From CBFGTV01 sp965652145 (lineage in GTDB: Bacteria > Bacillota > Clostridia > Peptostreptococcales > Natronincolaceae), in NCBI GenBank assembly GCA_965652145.1, contig CBFGTV010000008.1, positions 1-64,000 of the forward strand: a DNA stretch of 64,000 nt. The letters are read 5' to 3'. The notes below the pieces were generated by a model. That model had not been told where the DNA came from. It was given only the letters and a program-made list of their open reading frames with translations, and searched no databases. Made by a program: the position numbers and the translations under genes. Shown here piece by piece: positions 41,867 to 49,658 of the stretch (the stretch's first letter is position 1; each line of letters begins with the position of its first letter).

Positions 41867-41986
41867 GTGAGCAAATTTAAAGGACTACTATCTTTTTTAC
41901 TTCTTGGTCAGCTTGTTTATGTGCTAGAAGTCGCCGCTGGCGGTGAGGGAATGCCAATTGTCGATGCCCTTACTTACTGGCTTTAA
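41867..41986 (+). CDS. Putative RRNPP-type signalling peptide precursor (39 aa)
   Basis: A short ORF starting at GTG, 7 bases after GGGAGG. It has a basic N-terminus (MSKFKG), a hydrophobic core (LLSFLLLGQLVYVL), a possible signal-peptidase site after EVAA, and a C-terminal 15-mer GGEGMPIVDALTYWL. It lies 59 bases downstream of an Xre-TPR regulator on the same strand and is closed by a hairpin at 41988. Size, layout and position match PapR/NprX/Qsp-type pro-peptides. Function and processing are inferred; no homologue is recognised. Confidence 0.6.
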   Translation: MSKFKGLLSFLLLGQLVYVLEVAAGGEGMPIVDALTYWL

Positions 41987-41987
41987 A

Positions 41988-42020
41988 AAATTCCCCCTTC
42001 TTATCATGAAGGGGGAATTT
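41988..42020. terminator. Bidirectional terminator between the peptide ORF and spoIIR
   Basis: Perfect 13-base arms (41988-42000 and 42008-42020) around a 7-base loop. The minus strand continues with six T residues, fitting spoIIR; the plus-strand T run is shorter. Confidence 0.85.
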
Positions 42021-42039
42021 AGGTTCGTTATCATTTTAG

Positions 42040-42690
42040 CTAGAAGAAGGCTGCCAGCCTGCTGATTTGATTTTTCGATTTTACGATTAAATCCCAAAGC
42101 TTTGACCTTAATTGAAGGGGCAATTCTCTTTCATTAATACCTGATAAGACCAACTGGTATTCATCTTCAGAGAGTACCGCCTTTAGCTCTTGTTTTGTTT
42201 TTTCATCTACAAGGCCACTTTTCACATCAATGAAGCAAAGGGGTGGGAACATGACACACCACCAATTTTGCCCTTGACCTTCACCAATAATTACTCGCAG
42301 GGCCTCATAATCTCCTGCAGGAAAAATGAGATTTCCATATTTTCTAGTGGGAAAGGTCTGTTTTTCTAAAGCAACTGTTACCGCATAATTTTCCTGATTT
42401 TCCGCCACCACTTGGGCGGCCACGGCTTGAATATGATCCAGCTCCTTAGAAATAATTACTCTGCTTTCCTCAATGCTTTTCACATTTTTTAAGGAATCCG
42501 ACATTTCCTTCATAATTTGATCCCGTACCTTTAGCTTGAGTGCTTGGTCTGCCGGCGAATCGCTATTGGCCAGTACGTGGAAGCGTATCAGGCTTTCTTT
42601 ATTAAGCTGCCCGCTCTGGCCTGCTTCTGGTAACAGCACTAAAGCCAATAGCCCTATTAGGACAATAAATATTATTTTTTTCTTATTCAT
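42040..42690 (-). CDS. spoIIR: Stage II sporulation protein R
   Basis: A 216-residue exported protein made in the forespore, which in Bacillus triggers SpoIIGA to process pro-sigma-E. The N-terminal signal anchor (IIFIVLIGLLALVLLPEAG) is followed by the conserved RFHVLANSDSPADQALKLKVRDQIM and by NWWCVMFPPLCFIDV. Length is typical of clostridial SpoIIR. It lies about 90 bases downstream of the germination operon on the same strand; such linkage is probably incidental, as their sigma control usually differs. Confidence 0.95.
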   Translation of the reverse strand: MNKKKIIFIVLIGLLALVLLPEAGQSGQLNKESLIRFHVLANSDSPADQALKLKVRDQIMKEMSDSLKNVKSIEESRVIISKELDHIQAVAAQVVAENQENYAVTVALEKQTFPTRKYGNLIFPAGDYEALRVIIGEGQGQNWWCVMFPPLCFIDVKSGLVDEKTKQELKAVLSEDEYQLVLSGINERELPLQLRSKLWDLIVKSKNQISRLAAFF

Positions 42691-42779
42691 AATGTTTCCC
42701 CCTGCTTCTCCATTTGTTTGTTCTATTCACAGTATGTACAAGGCGGGGAAATAATATACAGACCCACAGCAAATTTCCT

Positions 42780-43973
42780 CTACCTAGATAAGCCTACCCT
42801 TCTAATTTTTAAGTCTACGTTAACCTCCACCTGTAGATTTGGAAAGATCGTATCCCAATCCTTTTCTATTTCTCGCCAAAGCTTAGGGTAGTGCTTTCTA
42901 ATATAATCGTCAAAACCAATTACATCTGCCTGAAGCTCACTTTGTAGTTGGCTAATGGTATGATCTAGCATAATCTTAATGGTATTGCCTGCCTCTTTTT
43001 GAATTTCTTCAATAAACCGGGGGTCCAATAAATCTGCTTGAGCATTAAAATAAAATTGCTCAACATCTGCTTCTGCCACAACATTGACCTGCATTTTTAT
43101 TTTATTCTGATCCATTAACATTTTAAAATCTGTATTGGAATTGGTCACATCAAAGGGAACAATTTGCTCCCCTACATAGCTATGCAAGCCGTAGCTTTTC
43201 ACATGATTATGTAATATGTTGATTGCCAGGGATTCCAGTTCTCCCAGCCAGCCTACAAAGCTCATGTCTTTCATCACAGCTGCCCCTGCCACCTTGATTT
43301 CATCCTCTGAATAGGTAATTCTAGGTATCACCGCATTTCCATTTTCCCTTAGACTGGTAAGAATCTTACCAAAATCCATCATGGGGGCCCGGTCTGTTCG
43401 TGAAGTTCCTGACAACAAATTTGCTAAAAGATCGCCAATATTGGGCTCCAGTTTAGATTGCACCTGTAAGGCATCCTTGGCCTTGCCCTCTACCACTGCC
43501 AGAGCAGCCCGTCGACTTAGCATAGGCTCCTTTTCTCCTGCATCTAAAAATTCCTTAAATAGCTGTTTGTTTTTAACAAATTCTTCACCCAACAGCAATG
43601 TTTCAAGGTGCCCTAAAAATAATAGGGCATCGGCCCTAGAGGCAATTTGCTGCCGACTGATATAAACCGATTCACCTACACTGCTCATCACGACATTCAA
43701 TGCTTCGATTTCACCCGATATTGCGGAGGTGTGTTTAGGAAAAACAAAGGTCGTTTCAATGTTTTTCTCACCTCCACGGATAAGTGCTTCTAATCCTTCA
43801 TCACCTGTACCTTTACTTAAGGGGGAATCATCGTCCTCTGGCTCAAAACGATCGACCCCCAGGGCCATCACAAAGGCTCTTTCATCTATTTCAACACTAT
43901 CCCAACAGCCTGTTAAAAGCATCGACAGGATTATAATAATCAATATTTTTGTATGCCCTTTATTAATTATCAT
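42780..43973 (-). CDS. Spore germination lipoprotein, Ger(x)C family
   Basis: A 397-residue inner-membrane lipoprotein subunit of a spore nutrient germinant receptor. Signal peptide with lipobox LLTGC (Cys about residue 23), then WDSVEIDERAFVMALGVD, the family-typical N-terminus, and a C-terminal domain ending in HYPKLWREIEKDWDTIFPNLQVEVNVDLKIRRVG. Its start overlaps the end of the preceding permease gene by 11 bases, so A-B-C subunits are translationally coupled. Confidence 0.95.
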   Translation of the reverse strand: MIINKGHTKILIIIILSMLLTGCWDSVEIDERAFVMALGVDRFEPEDDDSPLSKGTGDEGLEALIRGGEKNIETTFVFPKHTSAISGEIEALNVVMSSVGESVYISRQQIASRADALLFLGHLETLLLGEEFVKNKQLFKEFLDAGEKEPMLSRRAALAVVEGKAKDALQVQSKLEPNIGDLLANLLSGTSRTDRAPMMDFGKILTSLRENGNAVIPRITYSEDEIKVAGAAVMKDMSFVGWLGELESLAINILHNHVKSYGLHSYVGEQIVPFDVTNSNTDFKMLMDQNKIKMQVNVVAEADVEQFYFNAQADLLDPRFIEEIQKEAGNTIKIMLDHTISQLQSELQADVIGFDDYIRKHYPKLWREIEKDWDTIFPNLQVEVNVDLKIRRVGLSR

Positions 43974-45075
43974 GGGAACCCTCCTTTTTCAGCCGTTTTC
44001 TGATTAATATGCTAATTAATATTAATAAGGGAAAGCCAAAAGCCACAATGGTGGAGGCATATTGGGTAAACACGTCAAGGATTGCATATGCCTCTCCCAG
44101 ATTTTCTCCCAGCAATGAAAAAAAATAAACAATGGGTACCAGTGGAAGGGCAAAATAATTGTTTTCTCTACTTTTGAAAAGCTGTTCTAGGATAATAACC
44201 TTCCCCATAAATACCGGCGCAATGGACATAAAAACTGTAAACACCCACATGGCCATTACAAATGCCTCGACATTTTCAATGAATAGACCCGGCAGCTCAA
44301 TGGTTTTAAATAAGCTCAAGGTTGGCCAAATAAGATTTTGTGTCTGTTCATTACCAAAAACCAACAACGTGGTGGTATTTAATCCAATATAAAACATGGT
44401 TATGATAATAATCGCTCTGCTTGTTACCTTCGGTATTCTTTCGGGCTTAACGACATAGGCTCCAAATATTAAAATTAAGTCAAAGCCCAGATAACTGAAT
44501 AGCACCAGGGGAATCGCCTTAACAATTTCCATAAAGCTGATATCTAATATCGGCAACAGATTATTGATACTGCTGTCTTGAAGCAGCAGTAAAAATAGAA
44601 TAATGGTGGGCAGCAGAATGATCGGCAGTAAAAATTCTGCTAATCGCCCCAGTACCTCAATTCCCTTTCTAGCTAAGAACACCGTTACCAGCAACACACT
44701 TAAAATAATAACCTCGATAGGTGTATTAAAAAGCAGAAACATTTTAACTACTTCTGCAAAAATTCTGGTTAAAAACCCATTTAACACAATCAGGTAAATC
44801 AGTAGAAAAGTTATATAGATATAGGCCACCGGCTTTGACAGGTTACTGGCTATAATATCTCTATAGCTGGTTAGCGGCATTTTTTTAACGATGTACCCAT
44901 GGCCGTAGACAACAGCTGTCGTAATGGCACCACCAATCACCAGTATTAACCAGCCACTGGTACCGGCCGCCTCGCTCAGGCTCCTGGGCAAGGTCAAAAT
45001 ACCTGTTCCCACGACAGTTAAAATAATAATGTTGCCTAGCTGGGAGGGAGAAATTTTATCGTTGTTACGGTACAT
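43963..45075 (-). CDS. Spore germination permease, GerAB/endospore germination family
   Basis: A 370-residue membrane protein with about ten helices, related to APC amino-acid transporters. The N-terminus KISPSQLGNIIILTVVGTGILTLPRSLSEAAG and a central PLVLFSYLGFDLILIFGAYV match the GerAB family, thought to bind the germinant. The ATG overlaps the gerA stop by one base (TAATG). It forms the receptor with the neighbouring A and C subunits. The germinant is unknown. Confidence 0.95.
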   Translation of the reverse strand: MYRNNDKISPSQLGNIIILTVVGTGILTLPRSLSEAAGTSGWLILVIGGAITTAVVYGHGYIVKKMPLTSYRDIIASNLSKPVAYIYITFLLIYLIVLNGFLTRIFAEVVKMFLLFNTPIEVIILSVLLVTVFLARKGIEVLGRLAEFLLPIILLPTIILFLLLLQDSSINNLLPILDISFMEIVKAIPLVLFSYLGFDLILIFGAYVVKPERIPKVTSRAIIIITMFYIGLNTTTLLVFGNEQTQNLIWPTLSLFKTIELPGLFIENVEAFVMAMWVFTVFMSIAPVFMGKVIILEQLFKSRENNYFALPLVPIVYFFSLLGENLGEAYAILDVFTQYASTIVAFGFPLLILISILIRKRLKKEGSHDN

Positions 45076-46655
45076 TATTCTTCCTCCTTTTTGTCAAAAT
45101 CCTCTGGTCTTTTATCATCTAAGCGGTTTCGCTGTTTTTCGTTGACCGTATGGGGCCTGTCATTCATACTAATCCAGGGAAAACGGATAAAAGTGTCCTT
45201 CATATCTTCAATGTTGTCGATATAGGTAACGTAGGGGTACAGGTAGGGAATACCAAAGCTTTTTAATCCACACAGATGTATGAGTAATATGAGCATACTC
45301 AAGGTTACTCCATACAGCCCCAGAAAGCCTGCTGAAAAAATGAAGGCAAACCTTAGTAATCTGAAGCCAATGGCAAGATTGTAGCTGGGTACTGCAAAGG
45401 AGGCAATGGCTGTAATGGCCACAACAATTACCATCAAAGGGGAAACAATTCCTGCCTCTACCGCTGACTGACCAATGACTAGCCCTCCAACGATACCAAT
45501 GGTGGCACCAATGGGCCCCGGCAGTCTGACCCCAGCTTCCCTTAAAAGCTCTATGGTGGTTTCCATAATTAAGGCCTCTACAATGGCGGGAAAGGGGACC
45601 CCCTGGCGACTGCCTGCAAGGGCCAGGGCCAACTGAGACGGAATCATTTGGGGATGGAAGGTACTTACCGATACGTAGAGGGCCGGCAGCAGCAAGGATA
45701 TAATAGCGGCAAAATACCTTAAAAGCCTTACCGCCGTGGCAATATTCCATCTTTCATAATAATCCTCCGGTGATTGAAGCATGGAATTAATACTAGCCGG
45801 CAGTACCAGGGCAAAGGGACTATTATCAACAATAAGCACAACCTTTCCCTCTAACAGGGATGCAGCGGCCACATCGGGCCTTTCGGTATTCCTGATCTGG
45901 GGAAAGGGAGAAGCCCAGCTATCTTCAATAAATTGCTCAATATAGCCGCTATCTAGGATGGAATCCAGGTCAATTTTTTCCAAACGGTTTAATACCTCAT
46001 CCAGAACCTTCTGATTTACAATATCTTCTATATAAAAAACCGCCACGTCGGTTTTAGACCGAAGTCCCACCTGCATTGCCTTTACCTTTAGTCTTGTATC
46101 TCTAATTCTTCTTCTTAACAGAGCTGTGTTGACTCGAAGGGTCTCGGTAAAACCGTCCCTGGGCCCCCGTATAACCCCTTCCGTTACTGGCTCTGTAACG
46201 CTTCTGGCAGCCCAACCCTTGGCTGCAATGATGATGATCTTATCATAATTATCCAGTAAAAGGAGTGCTTCTCCACTTAACAGGTTCGTAATGGCATCAT
46301 CAATGGTTTCGACTTCTTTCATCTCACTAACAGCCAGGGCCTGGCTCTTTAGTTGATTCGCCATGTGAACTTTAATTGCTTCTGCCTCGGGGGGAGTCAT
46401 TCTGACTGTGGTCATCAGATTATTTAAAACGAACTCATTCAGCAGCATTTTATCAGACATGCCGTCAATATAAATCAGCGCAGCCTTAAGGCCATGGTCC
46501 TGGCCGACTTCCAATTCTCGATAAATAATATCATCGCAATCCTTAAGCAGTGCCTTGATCAAATCTAAATTCTTATTAATCTCCCTATGGGGAACCAGCT
46601 TTTCAGCTGATTCCTTTTCCTCTTTATTTCCAAATAGTCTATTCCAAAACCCCAT
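45075..46655 (-). CDS. Spore germination protein, GerA/SpoVAF family A subunit
   Basis: A 526-residue protein with a large soluble N-terminal half (about residues 1-280) and five or so helices after that. Family signatures: YIDGMSDKMLLNEFVLNNLM, EPVTEGVIRGPRDGFTETLRVNTALLRRRIRD, and PFPAIVEALIMETTIELLREAGVRLPGPIG. It heads the A-B-C part of the germinant-receptor operon. SD is AAGGAGACT. A small CLC_0170-type membrane gene precedes it by 12 bases. Confidence 0.96.
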   Translation of the reverse strand: MGFWNRLFGNKEEKESAEKLVPHREINKNLDLIKALLKDCDDIIYRELEVGQDHGLKAALIYIDGMSDKMLLNEFVLNNLMTTVRMTPPEAEAIKVHMANQLKSQALAVSEMKEVETIDDAITNLLSGEALLLLDNYDKIIIIAAKGWAARSVTEPVTEGVIRGPRDGFTETLRVNTALLRRRIRDTRLKVKAMQVGLRSKTDVAVFYIEDIVNQKVLDEVLNRLEKIDLDSILDSGYIEQFIEDSWASPFPQIRNTERPDVAAASLLEGKVVLIVDNSPFALVLPASINSMLQSPEDYYERWNIATAVRLLRYFAAIISLLLPALYVSVSTFHPQMIPSQLALALAGSRQGVPFPAIVEALIMETTIELLREAGVRLPGPIGATIGIVGGLVIGQSAVEAGIVSPLMVIVVAITAIASFAVPSYNLAIGFRLLRFAFIFSAGFLGLYGVTLSMLILLIHLCGLKSFGIPYLYPYVTYIDNIEDMKDTFIRFPWISMNDRPHTVNEKQRNRLDDKRPEDFDKKEEE

Positions 46656-46667
46656 TTTCTAGTCTCC

Positions 46668-46892
46668 TTATCTAAAGATACTAACTGCAACGTAGCCTAA
46701 AACTCCACCAATTAAATAAATATATCCCATATACTTGGCTAATTTATACTCCTTGTCGAATTCTTTCTTTCTCAGCTGGGGGGCATCGATTAACAGCAAA
46801 AACAACCCGACAAATACCACGATTAAAATGATATAAATATCATAAACGGTTCTTATTTTCTCTAGCAAATTAGATAAAGAAAATATCTCCAA
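46668..46892 (-). CDS. Small membrane protein of the germination operon (CLC_0170-like)
   Basis: A 74-residue protein with two hydrophobic segments (about residues 17-34 and 56-73) and a charged loop DAPQLRKKEFDKEYKLAKY between them, resembling the short CLC_0170-type proteins found in clostridial ger operons. I set the start at TTG 46890-46892 because GAGGGTGA lies just upstream; an in-frame ATG at 46991 would add an implausible 33-residue N-terminus. It is the first gene before the GerA subunit. Function is unknown. Confidence 0.65.
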   Translation of the reverse strand: MEIFSLSNLLEKIRTVYDIYIILIVVFVGLFLLLIDAPQLRKKEFDKEYKLAKYMGYIYLIGGVLGYVAVSIFR

Positions 46893-46983
46893 TCCATCAC
46901 CCTCTTTTTTAATCTTCTTATAATTTTTACAAATTAAAGCCTTTATATGCAATAAATCGAAAATAGCCCATTTGCCAATAAAA

Positions 46984-47018
46984 AAAGTCATTCTTTGGAA
47001 GATTCAAAGGATGACTTT
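46984..47018 (-). terminator. Terminator-like hairpin in the leader of the germination operon
   Basis: Fourteen-base arms (46984-46997 and 47005-47018, one mismatch) are followed by TTTTTTTATT on the minus strand. It lies about 90 bases upstream of the first ger gene and downstream of the separate terminator at 47159, so it may attenuate the ger operon. Confidence 0.65.
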
Positions 47019-47158
47019 GTTAAATGCTATATCTGGAAAATTTGTTTTAATTTAATTACTAGTCTGTTGAATACCTAGCTTTCTATTTTGATTGCCGTTT
47101 TTTTAGGATGCCGGTATTATTCAACCACCATTTAAGTGAGAACTTTCCTGTAGATTAT

Positions 47159-47188
47159 AAAAAATCCAAGGTATGATAACCTCGGATT
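47159..47188 (-). terminator. Terminator of the MobA-like gene
   Basis: Ten-base arms (47163-47172, 47179-47188; one mismatch) are followed by TTTTTT on the minus strand. The stem begins inside the stop codon. Confidence 0.75.
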
Positions 47189-47918
47189 ATACCAAATAGT
47201 TTTCAATTTTAACCTTATCTTCGGGATGATCTAAATCGTGACAAATTTCGGGGGAATGACTGATATAGGCCTTGCCCCTTAAATGAAACTTATTGTAAAG
47301 GTATGCTTCTAATTCACATAAAGACAGACGCTTCATCAGTAATTTAAAAACAAACCTGATTCCCAGCAGCTTACACATTTTCAACGGGTCTTTACGATGT
47401 CTTACAACTGCCCTGGCCATTTTCTCAATTTTTTCTATGGCTCCGGGGGAAACAACAAATAAATTTCCCCCTGTAAAGGTTCCCTCCTTCAGAGTCACGT
47501 AGGTACGCTTTAAATCAGGATACATTCCTTCACAAAGTCCCTTTTCAACAATCGGATAAAATATGTCCACCGGCTGCCTTAAGGCAGCCTTAAGGAATCC
47601 GCTTACGTTGGTTGCCTTTAACAGCGGAATATCGGCTGTTGCAATTAACAGATGTTCATCTTCAATGAAATATTTAACTGCCTCGAGAACATTATCAATA
47701 ATGGAACCCCTATCCTGAACCAGCAGATCTACCTGATGGGCTATTAAGGGCTTCAGAGAATCAACATTTCCAATAACCATAATTTTATCAACTTCATCGG
47801 CAGCCTTTAGCGCATCAATTACATAATGAATCATAGGCCTGTTTTTTAATTTTACTAACGCCTTACTGGGTTCTTCTTCATTGACCCAGCTGCCTCCAGC
47901 TAAAATTACAGTATTCAT
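47187..47918 (-). CDS. MobA-like nucleotidyltransferase (NTP_transf_3), substrate unknown
   Basis: A 243-residue Rossmann-like sugar/nucleotide transferase. The opening NTVILAGGSWVNEEEPSKALVKLKNRPMI keeps the LAGG and lysine of the nucleotide-binding loop; ATADIPLL holds the metal-binding acidic residue. It is linked to ispE and a GntR regulator, an arrangement seen in other Clostridia, but its own substrate is not evident. It is 20 bases downstream of the GntR gene and has a terminator at its stop codon. Confidence 0.82.
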   Translation of the reverse strand: MNTVILAGGSWVNEEEPSKALVKLKNRPMIHYVIDALKAADEVDKIMVIGNVDSLKPLIAHQVDLLVQDRGSIIDNVLEAVKYFIEDEHLLIATADIPLLKATNVSGFLKAALRQPVDIFYPIVEKGLCEGMYPDLKRTYVTLKEGTFTGGNLFVVSPGAIEKIEKMARAVVRHRKDPLKMCKLLGIRFVFKLLMKRLSLCELEAYLYNKFHLRGKAYISHSPEICHDLDHPEDKVKIENYLV

Positions 47919-47937
47919 TAGATTGCCTCCTACATAA

Positions 47938-48615
47938 TTACTCTTTAATATGCAGTACAGATTCCATCATGTGGTTGCTAACATTTTCTATGTGCTTAGT
48001 TGCACATTCATATACCTTTTCTGCATCCCGCTGATGCAGTGCTTCTAAGATAGCTTGATGCTCCTCTACCAAAGCCTTGGCCTTATTATATTCAGAAATG
48101 TAGTTTACTCTGAAGCGGTAGATTTGCTCACTTAGCCCTTGAGAAATTTGGGTAAGCTTATTATTCCGGGCCGAAGTAAAAATTCTGTCATGAAATTCTA
48201 CATCTTTTTGAATCATTCCCTCAATATCATCCTTTTGATAGCATTGCTTAAATTGATAAAAGAGCATTTCCAGTTCATCAAGCTCCTCGTCGGTCATTCT
48301 TTCAGCTGCCAAGGAAGCGGCCAGACCTTCAATGACAACTCTAATTTCCAATACCTCCATAATATCCTTAATTGATACATCAGCCACATAGGCTCCCTTT
48401 CTGGGAATCATCACGACAAGCCCCTCTAATTCCAGCTTCCGAATGGCCTCTCGAACAGGGGTCCGGCTAACTCCAAGCTGCTCAGCCAGTTGTATTTCCA
48501 TCATTCTTTGGCCTGGCTCCAGCTTCCCCTCAAGAATAGCCTCCCTCAAATTTTCAAAAACGATTTCCCTAAGGGGCTTAAATCCTTCAATTTTTAAATT
48601 TTGTAAATTATTCAT
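47938..48615 (-). CDS. GntR-family regulator, FadR/FCD type
   Basis: A 225-residue protein with an N-terminal GntR winged helix (REIVFENLREAILEGKLEPGQRMMEIQLAEQLGVSRTPVREAIRKLELEGLV) and a helical FCD domain whose metal ligands are typical (Asp and His in KDVEFHDRIF, later His in VEEHQAI and ATKHIEN). The start ATG 48613-48615 follows AGGAGG by 7 bases and overlaps the end of ispE by 8 bases. The ligand is unknown; it may control the downstream nucleotidyltransferase or its own operon. Confidence 0.92.
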   Translation of the reverse strand: MNNLQNLKIEGFKPLREIVFENLREAILEGKLEPGQRMMEIQLAEQLGVSRTPVREAIRKLELEGLVVMIPRKGAYVADVSIKDIMEVLEIRVVIEGLAASLAAERMTDEELDELEMLFYQFKQCYQKDDIEGMIQKDVEFHDRIFTSARNNKLTQISQGLSEQIYRFRVNYISEYNKAKALVEEHQAILEALHQRDAEKVYECATKHIENVSNHMMESVLHIKE

Positions 48616-49483
48616 CCTCATTCCTCCTACAATAGCTTTGTACCATAAATGTTTGCTTATATATAATTGCAAGATTTTCATAGGCAGATTTTGCCCGCTC
48701 AAAGCTTTTATAAATGCCAAAGACTGTTGGTCCACTCCCTGTCATCATGCTTCCCAGGGCATTGTACTCCATCATTTTACTCTTAATTTCCTTTATGATT
48801 GGGTATTTCGATTCGGTGACGGTTTCCAGAACATTTTTCATGTTTTTTGCCAGGCCCACTACATCACCACATTCAATAAAATTTAATAACATCATCGTAT
48901 CGGGTCTATCTTTCATTTTAGACAAATTCAGCTGTCCATATACTTCAGCTGTTGAAACAGATATTGCAGGCTTAGCGATGACCATCCACAGATTTTTAAG
49001 CCCCTCTATGGGCGTTAATTCTTCACCTATTCCTGTTCCATAGGCAGCTCCTCCCAATACACAAAAAGGAACATCTGCCCCAATTTTCACCCCCATTTTC
49101 ATCATATCCTCGGTTGTAAGACCCAGCCTCCACAGTCGATTAAGTCCCTTTAAAACAGCGGCAGCATTTGAACTGCCCCCTGCCAGTCCCGCCGCCACAG
49201 GGATATTTTTTTCAATATAGATATCAACTCCCTGTTGAATTTCAAATTGTCTGCGAAGGATTTGTGCCGCCTGATAAGCAATATTGCCCGAATCCTTAGG
49301 TATATACTCGCAATTGCTTCTAACTGTAATATCATTATCTTTTCTTTCAGTAATGGTGATCGTATCGAATAAATCTATTTGCTGCATAATCATTTGTACC
49401 TCATGATATCCATCGGGCCGTTTGCTCAAGACATCAAGGGACAAATTGATTTTAGCTCTAGACTTTAATTGTATCCGCTGCAT
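48608..49483 (-). CDS. ispE: 4-diphosphocytidyl-2-C-methyl-D-erythritol kinase
   Basis: A 291-residue GHMP kinase of the non-mevalonate isoprenoid pathway. Motifs: SRAKINLSLDVLSKRPDGYHEV, the ATP loop PVAAGLAGGSSNAAAVL, KIGADVPFCVLGGAAYGTGIGEEL and the C-terminal SMMTGSGPTVFGIYKS. Length is typical. SD is GGAGAGAATAGG. Its 3' end overlaps the GntR gene, so the three genes ispE-gntR-nucleotidyltransferase form one operon. Confidence 0.96.
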   Translation of the reverse strand: MQRIQLKSRAKINLSLDVLSKRPDGYHEVQMIMQQIDLFDTITITERKDNDITVRSNCEYIPKDSGNIAYQAAQILRRQFEIQQGVDIYIEKNIPVAAGLAGGSSNAAAVLKGLNRLWRLGLTTEDMMKMGVKIGADVPFCVLGGAAYGTGIGEELTPIEGLKNLWMVIAKPAISVSTAEVYGQLNLSKMKDRPDTMMLLNFIECGDVVGLAKNMKNVLETVTESKYPIIKEIKSKMMEYNALGSMMTGSGPTVFGIYKSFERAKSAYENLAIIYKQTFMVQSYCRRNEDE

Positions 49484-49631
49484 CCTATTCTCTCCTTCAT
49501 GTATACCTAACTGTATATATTATATAATAAGACGCCCTTCTCCTGCAAAAGATTTGCTTCTTTTACAATTTTTTTGGAGTTTTCCGTGCTTCCTATGGAA
49601 AGCCACCCAACGGCCTGTACACCCTTATACA

Positions 49632-49658
49632 GTTTGAAAGGCCGCTTAAAGCGGCCTT
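49632..49658 (-). terminator. Terminator of sipL
   Basis: Ten-base arms AAGGCCGCTT/AAGCGGCCTT (49638-49647, 49649-49658) lie immediately after the stop codon, with a short TTTC tract. Confidence 0.75.

Noticed and set aside
45208..45750. 180-codon minus-strand frame within the GerA subunit gene
   Set aside because: Alternative frame of a clear GerA-family gene; rich in Cys, His and Trp with no SD.
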